Below, in pieces: positions 17,646 to 26,353 of a DNA stretch of 64,000 bases (position 1 is the first letter of the stretch; every line of letters begins with the position of its first letter). The notes beneath the pieces were generated by a model, which was given only the letters and a program-made list of their open reading frames with translations, ran no database searches and was not told where the DNA came from. The position numbers and the translations under genes are program-made. The DNA lies in the NCBI RefSeq assembly GCF_025464955.1, contig NZ_JAODNM010000080.1:1-64000 (forward strand), in the 5' to 3' direction. This DNA comes from Amycolatopsis sp. GTDB taxonomy: Bacteria; Actinomycetota; Actinomycetes; Mycobacteriales; Pseudonocardiaceae.

Positions 17646-17666
17646 CAGTTTTGTAGTTGAAATTCC
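17646..17666 (+). promoter_or_regulatory. Shared 21-nt motif upstream of CocE hydrolase
   Basis: CAGTTTTGTAGTTGAAATTCC, second copy of the motif at 17378-17398 in opposite orientation, about 90 bp before the CocE start. Likely binding site of the divergent TetR regulator. Confidence 0.5.
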
Positions 17667-17753
17667 ATTTTTGAGTGTGCATCATCAGGGGACCACTTCA
17701 AACACGGGTGGCCCGTCGACCGGGCCCTGAACGCAGGAACGAAGGTGGCCGGC

Positions 17754-19532
17754 ATGGCCCAGCACAAGACCGAAATCCGGGACGGTATGCACGTCGAGTG
17801 GGACGTACCGATCACCATGGAGGACGGCGTGGTGCTGCGTGCCGACGTCTTCCGGCCGGTCGCCGAGGGGCAGTACCCGGTGATCATGAACCACGGTCCC
17901 TACGCCAAGGGCATCGCGTTCCAGGAAAGCTTCTCGATGTTCTGGGAGCCGCTTGTCGAGGAGTACCCGGAGGTCCTGGAAGGCTCCACGAACGCGTACC
18001 AGAACTGGGAGACCGTCGACCCCGAGCGCTGGGTGCCAGACGGCTATGTGGTGGTCCGGGTCGATTCGCGCGGCGCGGGTCGCTCACCCGGGTTCATGGA
18101 CATCTTCTCGCCGCGCGAGACCCGTGACTACGCGGCCTGTGTCGAGTGGGCTGGTACGGAGTCATGGAGCAACGGCAAGGTCGGCCTGCTCGGAGTCTCT
18201 TACTACGCGGTCAGCCAGTGGCTCGTCGCGGCCCAGCGCCCGCCGCACCTCGCCGCGATCATCCCATGGGAGGGTGCGACCGACTACTACCGCGAGTTCA
18301 CCCACCACGCGGGTCTGCTCAACGAGTTCGTGTCCAAGTGGTACCCCGGCCAGGTGCGCGTCGCACAGCACGGCGTCGGCGATCGCGGCCCGCGCAGCCC
18401 GAACACCGGCGAGACGATCGCCGGCCCCGAGACCTTGAGCGACGAGAAACTGGCCGCCAACCGTCGGGACGCCATCGCTGACCTCCTGGCCCACCCGCTC
18501 AACGACGAGTTTTACGCCGAGCGTTCGGCGGACCTGCCGAAGATCACCGTCCCGCTGCTGTCGGCCGCCAACTGGGCGCACGGCCTGCACAGCCGCGGCG
18601 GCTTCGAGGGCTGGGCGCAGGCGTCCTCGGAACACAAGTGGCTCGAGGTGCACGGCCTTGGCCACGTCACGGAGTTCTACACCGCGCACGGCATGGATCT
18701 GCAGAAGCGGTTCTTCGGCCACTTCCTGAAGGGTGAGGACACCGGCTGGGACCGGCAGTCGCCCGTCGAGCTCAACATCCGCCACGTCGACGGCGGTTTC
18801 GAACTTCGTGGCGAGCAAGAATGGCCGCTGGCACGCACCGAATGGACGAAGTTCTACCTGCACACCGGTGACGGTTCGCTGTCCACTGAGGCCCCCGCCG
18901 ACCGGAACACGGCCGGCTTCAAGGCTTTAGGGGAGGGGCTGACCTTCACCACCGAGCCCTTCACCGCGCCGACCGAGATCACCGGCCCGGCGGCTGCACG
19001 GCTCGTGGCAGCCTCCAGCACCACCGACGCCGACCTCTTCCTCACCCTGCGCGTGCTCGACCCGCAGGGCCGCGACATCCGTTTCGTGAGCGCGCTCGAC
19101 CCGGCCGGCGTGGTCGCCCACGGCTGGCTGCGTGCCTCGCACCGAGCGGTCGACGCCGAGCGGACCCTGCCCTACCGGCCCTGGCACCCGCATGACCACC
19201 TCGATCCGCTGGTCCCGGGAGAAGCCGTTCTGCTGGATGTCGAGATCTGGCCGACCTCGGTCGTCGTCCCGGCCGGCTACCGCCTCGCGGTGACGATCCA
19301 GGGCCGCGACTTCGAGTTCCCCGGCGACGGCCCGTGGCCCACGTCGTTCGGCGTGGAGATGAAGGGGCACGCCGTCTTTCTGCACAACGACACCGACGAC
19401 CGCCCGACGAAGGTCTTCGGCGGCGTGACGACCCTGGTCTCCGGCGGCGAGGAGCCTTCCTACCTGCTCCTCCCGATCATTCCGCAAAGTCAGGAGGGCG
19501 TACGCCGGGGCCCGTTCCCCGACCGCGCCTGA
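17754..19532 (+). CDS. CocE/NonD-family hydrolase (X-Pro dipeptidyl-peptidase-like)
   Basis: About 592 residues. The N-terminal alpha/beta hydrolase domain has VRVDSRGAGRSPGF (oxyanion region) and LGVSYYAVSQW with nucleophile Ser near residue 149. A helical insertion follows, and a C-terminal jelly-roll (PepX_C-like) is visible in TDADLFLTLRVLDPQGRDI, VAHGWLRASHRA and VVVPAGYRLAVTIQGRDFE. The family includes cocaine esterase, acylamino-ester hydrolases and X-Pro peptidases, so an ester or amide bond is cleaved. ATG 17754 has GAAGG 8 bases upstream; GTG 17745 is an alternative. It is followed after 21 bp by an MFS transporter, probably co-transcribed and controlled by the divergent TetR gene. 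Confidence 0.9.
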   Translation: MAQHKTEIRDGMHVEWDVPITMEDGVVLRADVFRPVAEGQYPVIMNHGPYAKGIAFQESFSMFWEPLVEEYPEVLEGSTNAYQNWETVDPERWVPDGYVVVRVDSRGAGRSPGFMDIFSPRETRDYAACVEWAGTESWSNGKVGLLGVSYYAVSQWLVAAQRPPHLAAIIPWEGATDYYREFTHHAGLLNEFVSKWYPGQVRVAQHGVGDRGPRSPNTGETIAGPETLSDEKLAANRRDAIADLLAHPLNDEFYAERSADLPKITVPLLSAANWAHGLHSRGGFEGWAQASSEHKWLEVHGLGHVTEFYTAHGMDLQKRFFGHFLKGEDTGWDRQSPVELNIRHVDGGFELRGEQEWPLARTEWTKFYLHTGDGSLSTEAPADRNTAGFKALGEGLTFTTEPFTAPTEITGPAAARLVAASSTTDADLFLTLRVLDPQGRDIRFVSALDPAGVVAHGWLRASHRAVDAERTLPYRPWHPHDHLDPLVPGEAVLLDVEIWPTSVVVPAGYRLAVTIQGRDFEFPGDGPWPTSFGVEMKGHAVFLHNDTDDRPTKVFGGVTTLVSGGEEPSYLLLPIIPQSQEGVRRGPFPDRA

Positions 19533-19553
19533 CCCGCAGAAAGGCATGGACCC

Positions 19554-20804
19554 GTGACCACGCATCCGCCCGCCACGCGCACCCCGGAGACCCACCGGCA
19601 CGCCGGACGTCGGGCCGTCCTGTCGCCCTCCAGCGGGCTGTGGGTGGTGACCGCCGCCTTCACCACGTTGATGGCCTTCGGCACCGTGCCCACGCCGCTG
19701 TGGCCGCTCTACCAGGTCCGCGATCACTTCGGTCCGACCAGCGTCACCATCGCCTTCGCCGCGATGGTGGCTGGCGCCGCCGTGACGTTCCCAACGCTGG
19801 GACACCTGTCCGACCACATCGGACGCCGCAAGGTCGTCGTGCCCGCGCTGGTGCTCGGCATCGTGGCCGCGGTCGTCATGTCGGTGTGGCCGAGTCTGGC
19901 CGGGCTCATCACCGGCCGCTTCCTCACCGGCGTCGGCGTCGGCCTGATGGCGCCGACCGCCACCGCCTACATCGCCGATCTGTACCGCGCCGCCCATCCG
20001 GACCGGCCCGGTTCAGCCGACCCCGGGCTGATCTCCACCGCTGCCAACCTCGGGGGCCTCGCGCTCGGTCCGCTGGTCGCTGGGGCCCTGGCCGAATGGG
20101 TGCCCTTTCCGCTGGCGACCTCCTACGTCGTGATCGCCGTCATCATGGGCATCGCCGGTCTGCTGGTCATGCTGAGTCCGGAGACGGTGACCTCCCACGC
20201 CACCAAGGAGACCCGCCCGGTCCGCTTCGCGCTGCGCCCCGGCAACCGTGCGACGTTCGGCGCCGCAGCAGTGGTCGGGTTCTTCGCCTTCGCACTGATG
20301 GGTCTGTTCTCGTCACTCGGGGCGATCATCGTGCGCGGTGAACTGGACATCGCCTCGCAGTTCACCATCGGCCTCATCCCGTTCACCGCGTTCGCCGCGT
20401 CTGCCGTGGCACAGCTTGTGCTCGGCCGGCTCCCGCTGCCCAAGCAACTGGTGACCGGCACCGTCCTGTTCCCGGTGGGGCTGGCGTTGACGGCGCTGTC
20501 GCTCTACCAGCCGGCCTTGTGGCTTGCGCTGGTCGCTGCCGGCCTGTCCGGCTCGGGCGCGGGCCTGCTGTTCAAGGGCTCGGTCACGCAGAGCGCCATC
20601 GCCGCCGTCCCTGCCTCCCGCGCGGGCGTCTTGGCTGTTTTCTTCGTGATCGCCTACCTCGGTATGGGCCTGCCGTCGGTGGCTTTCAGCCTGCTGATCC
20701 AGCACATCCCGCTGAAGGCGACGATGATCGGCTTCGCGGCGGTGCTCTCCGTCGGGACCCTCGTCGCTGTCATCACCGCCGTCCGCACCAACCGCAAGCC
20801 GTAG
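19554..20804 (+). CDS. MFS transporter, 12-helix
   Basis: A 416-residue major facilitator. About 12 hydrophobic helices are seen, with the diagnostic loop GHLSDHIGRRK between helices 2 and 3 and RFLTGVGVGLMAPTATAYIA in helix 5, typical of drug:H+ antiporter-like exporters. GTG 19554 follows AGAAAGG at good spacing. It is 21 bp after the CocE hydrolase, so the pair may hydrolyse and export, or import and hydrolyse, one compound under the upstream TetR repressor. Direction of transport cannot be decided from sequence. Confidence 0.9.
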   Translation: MTTHPPATRTPETHRHAGRRAVLSPSSGLWVVTAAFTTLMAFGTVPTPLWPLYQVRDHFGPTSVTIAFAAMVAGAAVTFPTLGHLSDHIGRRKVVVPALVLGIVAAVVMSVWPSLAGLITGRFLTGVGVGLMAPTATAYIADLYRAAHPDRPGSADPGLISTAANLGGLALGPLVAGALAEWVPFPLATSYVVIAVIMGIAGLLVMLSPETVTSHATKETRPVRFALRPGNRATFGAAAVVGFFAFALMGLFSSLGAIIVRGELDIASQFTIGLIPFTAFAASAVAQLVLGRLPLPKQLVTGTVLFPVGLALTALSLYQPALWLALVAAGLSGSGAGLLFKGSVTQSAIAAVPASRAGVLAVFFVIAYLGMGLPSVAFSLLIQHIPLKATMIGFAAVLSVGTLVAVITAVRTNRKP

Positions 20805-20879
20805 GAGGCTTTCCTGGGCAGCGCATTCCGAAGCGGTTGCGCCCAGACGATGTCCGCGGAAGTGTCGGGGCAGCGGTGT

Positions 20880-20975
20880 CTGAGTCGAAGGCGAAGCGGG
20901 TGGAGCCAGGGCTCCAGCTGTTGGCGTTGATGGTGCCTTGGCCGCCGAACAGCGGCAGCCGGGCGAGGGGTGCTT
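20880..20975 (-). pseudogene. Remnant of TolB-like beta-propeller protein, C-terminal end
   Basis: The minus strand reads LARLPLFGGQGTINANSWSP then GSTRFAF, nearly identical to the C-terminal end of the intact protein at 31.8-32.8 kb (RRPLFGGQGTINVNSWSP, then DSQRFAF). Nothing else of the gene is present here. A third copy of this segment occurs at about 61.15 kb. Confidence 0.8.
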
Positions 20976-21044
20976 GAACCGGTCGACGGTGTAGGTGGAA
21001 TGCTGCGGTGGCATCGGCTGATGGGGCGGCTTCGGCCCCGGCGG

Positions 21045-21165
21045 CCTTCATTCGATCTTTGTTGATGCGGTCACAAAGTCTTCGACCAGCGTGGAGATCT
21101 GTGTGGCCGCGGGCTCGTTCAGATGTACCCCGTCCGTGGTCGTGGTGAAACCGTGACGGACTCGT
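21045..21165 (-). pseudogene. Remnant of SGNH hydrolase, C-terminal end
   Basis: The minus strand matches the last ~40 codons of the intact SGNH hydrolase at 25468-26280, including FTTTTDGVHLNEPAA. The DNA is almost the same as 25485-25580 over about 95 bp, then diverges. Both the catalytic serine and GTND blocks are missing. It is one piece of the duplicated material between 20.8 and 26.3 kb. Confidence 0.85.
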
Positions 21166-21930
21166 CAACAGGTGAGACAGTCCGGACGTTCGAGAAAACC
21201 AATGTGAGTCCGCTTCGACGGCGCTGTTGCGCCAGTTGCCGGCTCCCGGTATCGGCGAGTCCGGTCGTTGTGTTCGGCCAGGGCGTGGATTTTCGAATGC
21301 CGGCCCGAGATGGTGAACACGGCGGTCGCTCGAAGGGGTGACAAGGACGATGCGGTGATGCGGCGCGGCTCGCCGATGCTGAAAGTCGGACTTGGGCGAC
21401 GTGCCCCCTTCAGACCAGGGCGACCGACAATCGGCCAGCCGACGCTCACGCCTGATAGTGCCTTCGAGCATCAATCGGCCGATCCTCTCGTGGCCGGTGA
21501 GTTCGGTAAGGTGGCGGTCGATGTGGCATTGGTGCTGCTCAAGGCGCGACGGTTGGTGAAGATTGTTCGTGCAGAGGTCGAAGCGCGGGGTGAGCTGGCT
21601 CTGCGACGCTTCACAGTGCACGAGTGCAATGACCGGCACGAGGTTGAGTAGCGATCTTGGGTTGCGCGGATCGGCACTGTGCCGATCGGCCCGCGCGCCA
21701 CGCAGGCGATGCGGGAGTCAGGAGTGACCCGGCTTCCCGTCTCACGTCGCGACGTCACAGCATTCAGCTCAGTTCACAGTGATCGTTCGCAACACCTTCA
21801 TGTCAACGTGCAAGGGAGGCGTCGATCCTCCAGATGATCTGGCGGGCGATCTCGAATGGGACACTACCGGGTGGCAGTCACTGTCAGAAGACAATATCGG
21901 CCTTGAGTCATGAGATAACGGGAGAGCGCC
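21166..21930. other. Non-coding or unrecognised stretch, 765 bp
   Basis: Short open frames exist on both strands (for example plus 21268-21651 and minus 21165-21449), but none shows a ribosome site, a conserved motif or natural-looking composition. Given the relics on both sides it is most likely debris of genes too decayed for me to name. The last 30 bp contain the ribosome site (GGAGAG) of the truncated TetR gene. Confidence 0.4.
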
Positions 21931-22165
21931 GTGACACGTCGCGAGATGCAGATGAAGATGGAGCAGACCCGCGACCTGATCGGCAAGGTGGCGTTCACGC
22001 TCTTTCGTGAGAAGGGGTTCGAAGCGACGACCGTCGAGGAGATCGCCGCGGCGGCCGAGGTGGGCGCACGCACGGTGTATCGCCACTATCCGACGAAAGA
22101 GATGCTCGCTCTCAGTGGCTTCGCGAAGGTGTTCGAGGCTGCACTGGAAGACCTTGGGGCATGCC
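21931..22165 (+). pseudogene. TetR regulator, truncated after the DNA-binding domain
   Basis: GTG 21931, preceded by GGAGAG, opens a good TetR N-terminus: MEQTRDLIGKVAFTLFREK, then VEEIAAAAEVGARTVYRHY and PTKEMLALSGFAKVFEAALE. Around 22165 the sequence switches to the antisense of a truncated oxidoreductase gene, so the frame ends in an unrelated arginine-rich tail at 22221. The ligand-binding domain is gone. A short DNA-binding protein could still be made, but more likely this is a deletion product. Confidence 0.8.
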
Positions 22166-22169
22166 CGGC

Positions 22170-22666
22170 GTCCGGGCTAATTCGACGGCGTAGCCGCCAA
22201 CGGCCCCGGCGGCGCCCGTGACGAGCAGAGTGCTGCGGGGGCGTAGCGGGAAATTGTCGAGGGCGAGTGAGGCGGTCGTCGCGTTGAGGGGGATCGTCGC
22301 GGCGAGCGTCAGGTCCATGCCGTCGGGGGCGGGAGCGATGGAGTTGAGATCGGCCACCAGGTACTCGGCCTGGGCCTTCGTTGGGCGCAGTACCGCGGAG
22401 TCGAACACGATCACCGGGGTTCCGACCTTCAGGGAGACTGCCACGCCGACCGCGTCGATCGTTCCGGCGGCGTCCAGGCCGAGACCGGAGTATTCGGCTC
22501 CCTCCTGCGGCTTGAAGACCCCGGACCACACACCGGCGTCGGCTGGATTGAGCGCGGCTGCCGCGACTTTGACGCGGACCTCCAGCGGGCCCGGTTCCGG
22601 AAGGGGGACCTCCAGGATCTCGACGGCCTCGGGTCCACCGGATTTCCTGACGACTGCTGCGCGCAT
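22170..22666 (-). pseudogene. Zinc-type oxidoreductase (MDR), copy A, C-terminal half deleted
   Basis: The first ~165 residues match the intact oxidoreductase at 24346-25269 almost exactly (MRAAVVRKSGGPEAVEILEV through LLVTGAAGAVGGYAVELART). At about 22170 the match stops within the codons after ELAR and the frame runs on in unrelated sequence to a stop at 22112. The NADP-binding and C-terminal parts are missing. The breakpoint joins it tail-to-tail to the truncated TetR gene, consistent with one deletion that removed the 3' ends of both. Confidence 0.88.
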
Positions 22667-22757
22667 GTTTCTCTTTATTCCCGTTGTCTATTCGAACTCG
22701 ATGAACTCTGTGAACGATAGGCGGGTTAGTCCTTGAAACCAAGGCCTAAATTCGTGA

Positions 22758-22780
22758 GTAGGCATTCAAAAGTGCGTTAC
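22758..22780. promoter_or_regulatory. Operator-like dyad upstream of oxidoreductase copy A
   Basis: GTAGGCATTCAAAAGTGCGTTAC, the counterpart of the better dyad upstream of the intact copy (25347-25369). The two flanks otherwise differ, so this block seems to be kept for function. The spacing of GTAG/CTAC and CACTT/AAGTG-like halves resembles HxlR or MarR-type operators. Confidence 0.5.
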
Positions 22781-22810
22781 ATCTCTGAATGGGCAGCCGG
22801 TATTTCGACC

Positions 22811-22878
22811 CAGCGAAGGTCGACTCCAGCTGCTCGGCGAGGTGATCGTCAGTCCCGGAATGCGCCTCCACCGTTGAC
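22811..22878 (-). pseudogene. Stub of SDR C-terminus beside hydrolase copy B
   Basis: The stretch GCTCGGCGAGGTGATCGTCA continuing into GTCCCGGAA is shared with 14330-14350, the end of the decayed SDR beside hydrolase copy A. It reads VNGGGAFRD then stop on the minus strand. It holds the same position relative to hydrolase copy B, showing that the SDR gene was once present here as well and has been deleted to its last codons. Confidence 0.75.
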
Positions 22879-22933
22879 TCGGGCGCCGTGCGCACGATGA
22901 CCGCCTACCGGCGCACGGCACCCGAGTCCGGTT

Positions 22934-23782
22934 TCACTGGAGGAACGTGTTGACCTCGGCGGCGAACTCGACCGGATACTGGAACAGGAAACCGTGTCCG
23001 GAGTCCGGGTAGATCTTCATCGTGGCATTGGGGAGGTACTTGCCGAGCAGCTCGGTGTTCTTGGTCGGTATCATGATGTCGTTGTCGCCGTTGGCCACCA
23101 GCACTGGCTGCTTGATGGCGGCCAGGCGGCTCAAGCGCGTGGGATCCGGCACACCCCACTTGGTGATGGCGTCCAGCTCCGCGTCGCGAGTGCGAAGGTC
23201 TGTCGGTTCGTCGCGGTCCTCCTGGCGGGTGAAGATCCGCTGAATGAATTCCCAGCCCTTCGCCGTGCTGGTCTCGGTGGGTGGGAAGAAGAGCGTCACC
23301 AGGTCGTCGCCGCCGGGCTCGTCGACCGTGGCCGCGGCGGAGACCTGGGGTGTGAATCCGTGCATGTCCTCGCAGCCTTGGGGACCCGTGCCTGCCAAGA
23401 TGAGTCGTCGCGCGAGCTGGGGTCGGATCAGTGTGACTTCTTGGGCGACGAACCCGCCCAGTGAGAAGCCGAGCAGGTCGATGCGCCGTAAGCCCAGTGC
23501 GTCGGTGAACGCGAGGATGTCCTGCGCGCTCGCGGTGACGTCGGTACGCGGATGACCGTTCGATCCGCCGACGCCCGCGTAATCGACAAGGATTACTTCC
23601 CGCTGGTCGGCGATTGCGTCGACAAGGTGGGGATCCCAGTTGTCGAGGTTCCCGCGGAAGTGTTGAAGGAAGAGCAGGGGCACGGCGTCCGTGGTGGCGT
23701 TGCCGAAGCGGCGGTAGGCGTAGCGGACGCCGTCGGCCGCGTTGATGGACAGGTTGGCCGCGGTGAGCTGGCTTGTGGTCAT
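22934..23782 (-). CDS. Alpha/beta hydrolase, copy B
   Basis: A 282-residue paralog of the hydrolase at 15083-15931 with the same catalytic set: LGFSLGGFVAQ (serine), NGDNDIMIP and DSGHGFLFQYP (histidine). Start ATG 23782 matches copy A; the longer open frame upstream has no counterpart there. Substitutions are scattered and conservative and the frame is intact, so it is probably still functional. Upstream there is no divergent TetR gene. Instead a decayed SRPBCC gene and the intact oxidoreductase follow on the same strand, so transcription may come from the oxidoreductase promoter. Confidence 0.9.
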   Translation of the reverse strand: MTTSQLTAANLSINAADGVRYAYRRFGNATTDAVPLLFLQHFRGNLDNWDPHLVDAIADQREVILVDYAGVGGSNGHPRTDVTASAQDILAFTDALGLRRIDLLGFSLGGFVAQEVTLIRPQLARRLILAGTGPQGCEDMHGFTPQVSAAATVDEPGGDDLVTLFFPPTETSTAKGWEFIQRIFTRQEDRDEPTDLRTRDAELDAITKWGVPDPTRLSRLAAIKQPVLVANGDNDIMIPTKNTELLGKYLPNATMKIYPDSGHGFLFQYPVEFAAEVNTFLQ

Positions 23783-23867
23783 CAGGTAACCCCTCGACAG
23801 ATTATTGCCAATTCTCCATACTTGACAGGCTTGTGAGGGCAACGGTGGTCAATCTCGGCACGCTTGG

Positions 23868-24317
23868 CTTCGTCGGCCGGATAGAGCCTCCACGCGTGCT
23901 TGCAGTGCGGCACCGTATTGGGAGGATTCCGTCCTAACTCGGCCGAGTATCGGGATGAGTTCGGCGGCGACGGGACCGAAGAACTCTTCGGAGTCGGTGA
24001 ACTCGGTGGTGCCGTCCGGCCGGGGGTTGAGGACGACGAGTGCCTGCTGAGGATGGCGTCGAGCGATCCGCCCTCCCAGACCAGCCGATAGGGTGCCTCC
24101 ACATCGACGATTCTCAGCGTGGCGTCCTGGTCAGTGACGTCGCCGTTCGAGCGTCGGCCCTGAATCTCCGCCCGGTCACGGCCTGTTCGGGCGTCGCGTC
24201 GGGGGAGAGGACCGGGTGCCACTGCGCGTACTGGTCGAATGCCACCAGCACGCGCCACATGTCCTCCACCGAAGCGGAGATTCTGGTGACCGCGGTGACG
24301 ACGGGGATCTCCGTCAC
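23868..24317 (-). pseudogene. SRPBCC (polyketide cyclase/START-like) protein, frameshifted
   Basis: A START-like fold protein readable only with two frame changes. The segments are VVTAVTRISASVEDMWRVLV then FDQYAQWHPV in one frame, TLRIVDVEAPYRLVWEGGSL in a second, and ALVVLNPRPDGTTEFTDSEE then FFGPVAAELIPILGR in a third. The order is correct for a ~150-residue SRPBCC protein, a family that binds hydrophobic ligands. GTG 24317 begins the first segment, 28 bp after the oxidoreductase stop, so it was once the second gene of that operon. Confidence 0.75.
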
Positions 24318-24345
24318 GGCCGGTTCTCTCTGCTGTCCTCGGGAT

Positions 24346-25269
24346 TCACGGCACGAGGATGATCCGGCCACGTTGGCCGCCGCGGGCGAGTTGGGCGTGG
24401 GCTTCGGCGGCCTTCGACAGCGGGTAGGTCTCAGCGACCCGCGGTGTCAGCAAACCCACCTCGGCGAGCGCGGCGAGATACGACAGGCGGGTCCCTTCGA
24501 CACCGGCGACGGTGAGCAGTACTGTCACGCCCCGCTCCGGCGCCGGCAGTACATCACCTCGCACGCTCACGAAGGTGCCGCCGTCGCGGACGGACGCGAG
24601 TGCGGGAGCGCCTACTGCCGCCGCGTCGAGCACGCCGTCCACGCCGTCGGGCACAAAGCGGCGCACCGCCGCACTCAGGTCCTCCTCGCGTGGCACGAAC
24701 CAGGTGGCGCCATGATCGCGGAGGAACTCTTCGTCCTCGGGCCGCCCCTGTGCGACGATCCGCACTCCTCGTGTCCGGGCCAATTCGACGGCGTAGCCGC
24801 CAACGGCCCCGGCTGCGCCTGTGACGAGCAGGGTGCTGCGGGGGCGTAGCGCGAAATTATCGAGGGCGAGTGAGGCGGTCATCGCGTTCATGGGGATCGT
24901 TGCCGCGAGTGTCAGGTCCATGCCCTCCGGGGCGAGGGCGATGGAGTTGAGGTCGGTCACCAGATATTCGGCCTGGGCCTTCGTCGGGCGCAACACCGGC
25001 GCATCGAACACGATTACCGGGGTTCCGACTTTCAAGGAGACTGCCATGCCGACCGCGTCGATCGTTCCGGCGGCGTCCAGGCCGAGACCGGAGTATTCGA
25101 CCCCCTCCGGCGGTGTGAAGAGCCCGGACCACACACCGGCGTCGGCGGGATTGAGCGCGGCGGCCGCGACTTTGATGCGTACCTCCAGCGGGCCTGGTTC
25201 CGGAAGGGGGACCTCCAGGATCTCGACGGCTTCGGGTCCACCGGACTTCCTGACGACTGCTGCGCGCAT
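24346..25269 (-). CDS. NADP-dependent oxidoreductase, zinc-type/quinone reductase family (MDR)
   Basis: A 307-residue medium-chain dehydrogenase/reductase. The N-terminal GroES-like domain (MRAAVVRKSGGPEAVEILEV, LNPADAGVWSG) lacks the structural-zinc cysteines, and the Rossmann loop is VTGAAGAVGGYAVELA. This pattern is that of quinone oxidoreductase/enoyl reductase members that reduce alpha,beta-unsaturated ketones with NADPH. It is the intact partner of the truncated copy at 22.2-22.7 kb. An HxlR-like dyad lies 78 bp upstream. It is followed by a broken SRPBCC gene and hydrolase copy B, which together could have formed a three-gene operon. Confidence 0.9.
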   Translation of the reverse strand: MRAAVVRKSGGPEAVEILEVPLPEPGPLEVRIKVAAAALNPADAGVWSGLFTPPEGVEYSGLGLDAAGTIDAVGMAVSLKVGTPVIVFDAPVLRPTKAQAEYLVTDLNSIALAPEGMDLTLAATIPMNAMTASLALDNFALRPRSTLLVTGAAGAVGGYAVELARTRGVRIVAQGRPEDEEFLRDHGATWFVPREEDLSAAVRRFVPDGVDGVLDAAAVGAPALASVRDGGTFVSVRGDVLPAPERGVTVLLTVAGVEGTRLSYLAALAEVGLLTPRVAETYPLSKAAEAHAQLARGGQRGRIILVP

Positions 25270-25346
25270 GATTTGCTTTCTTTCCTTTTGTCTATGGGAA
25301 CGCTGTGAGTGCTATGAACTCTAGGCGAATCAGGATCAATTCGTAA

Positions 25347-25369
25347 GTAGGCACTTAAAAGTGCGCTAC
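25347..25369. promoter_or_regulatory. HxlR-like operator upstream of oxidoreductase
   Basis: GTAGGCACTTAAAAGTGCGCTAC is a near-symmetric dyad (CACTT-AA-AAGTG inside GTAG...CTAC, one-base offset). Its counterpart occurs before the truncated copy at 22758. HxlR-family regulators often use sites of this shape to control quinone reductases. No HxlR gene is in the window. Confidence 0.5.
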
Positions 25370-25467
25370 GCCCTGGGTGGGTAGCGAGCCGTCGCGGTGG
25401 AGTCGATGCGCCCATTGTGACTTAGGTCGCTGGCTGCAAAGGAATATCTTGGCTGATGTGGCGTCCT

Positions 25468-26280
25468 TCATTCGGTCCCTATTGATGCGGCCACGAACTG
25501 TTCGACCAGCGTGGAGATCTGTGCGGCCGCGGGCTCGTTCAGATGTACCCCGTCCGTGGTCGTGGTGAAACCGTGGCGGCGCGCGATGGCGACCCAGGTT
25601 TGCCGAAGGAAGACTCGGCGCATCGCCGCCGCGCCCATGAGCTTCTTGGTTCCGTCCCACTGGGTCGGTGTCTGGTCTGTCGCGACCAGGTCGGCAATCC
25701 GCTCGTGTGCCGGCAGGACCGGCGCCGCGGCCTGCGCCGCGACCTTGTGGATGATCGCGTTATAGGGCGCGATGAGTTCCGCCCATCGCCCGCTGGCTGT
25801 GTCGCCGAGCGGCGGAAGCGACATGAGAGCGATTCTGGCGGACGTCTCGGACTTCAGTCGGACGACGATACGGTGTAGGTTGTCCCGGTACCACTCCGGG
25901 GTCGGGCGCTGCGGGAGACGCTTGGACTTCATGTATCCGTCCGACCATTTGGCTGAAATCTGCGCGGCCACGTCGTTCGTGCCGATGAGCACCGTCACGA
26001 TCGCGGGTTGGCAGGCGATGACCTCGTCCAGGCGGGTCAACAGGTTCCAAGCGAGGTCCCCGCTGATTCCGGCATTGACGGTGTCCATCGTGGGGGCCAC
26101 TGCCGCGGCGACCTGGCGGACCCAGTTCGCGCTGATCATGCCTTGGGTAATGCTGTCGCCCGCGCAGACGAGCACCGGACGGCCGCTCGGGTGCGCCGCG
26201 TAACGGCGAGGGCTGATCGGTTTCGAGGTCCGCCCGATCCTGACGCGGTGTCGCTGGCCAGTGGGGTCAATGCTCGTCAT
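25468..26280 (-). CDS. SGNH/GDSL hydrolase
   Basis: A 270-residue SGNH esterase. Block I is CAGDSITQG with the catalytic serine at residue 43, block II is the glycine in NAGISGDLAWN, block III is LIGTNDVAA, and block V is DGVHLNEPAA holding the Asp and His. It probably removes acyl groups such as acetyl from a sugar or glycoside. No signal peptide is visible, so cytoplasmic action is likely. It lies 73 bp downstream of an MFS transporter of the glycoside/pentoside type on the same strand, which supports uptake followed by deacylation. A remnant of its 3' end is duplicated at 21.05 kb. Confidence 0.9.
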   Translation of the reverse strand: MTSIDPTGQRHRVRIGRTSKPISPRRYAAHPSGRPVLVCAGDSITQGMISANWVRQVAAAVAPTMDTVNAGISGDLAWNLLTRLDEVIACQPAIVTVLIGTNDVAAQISAKWSDGYMKSKRLPQRPTPEWYRDNLHRIVVRLKSETSARIALMSLPPLGDTASGRWAELIAPYNAIIHKVAAQAAAPVLPAHERIADLVATDQTPTQWDGTKKLMGAAAMRRVFLRQTWVAIARRHGFTTTTDGVHLNEPAAAQISTLVEQFVAASIGTE

Positions 26281-26353
26281 GGAGCGCTCCGGTTGGATCG
26301 GGTGCGGTGTCGGTCACGAAGGATGGTCCTTTCTCCAAGCCCGCTCGGCAACT

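Noticed and set aside
22734-22748. TGAAACCAAGGCCTA as an eleventh KstR-like operator
   Set aside because: Two mismatches in the right half and no promoter around it; the intact duplicate at 25.3 kb lacks it.
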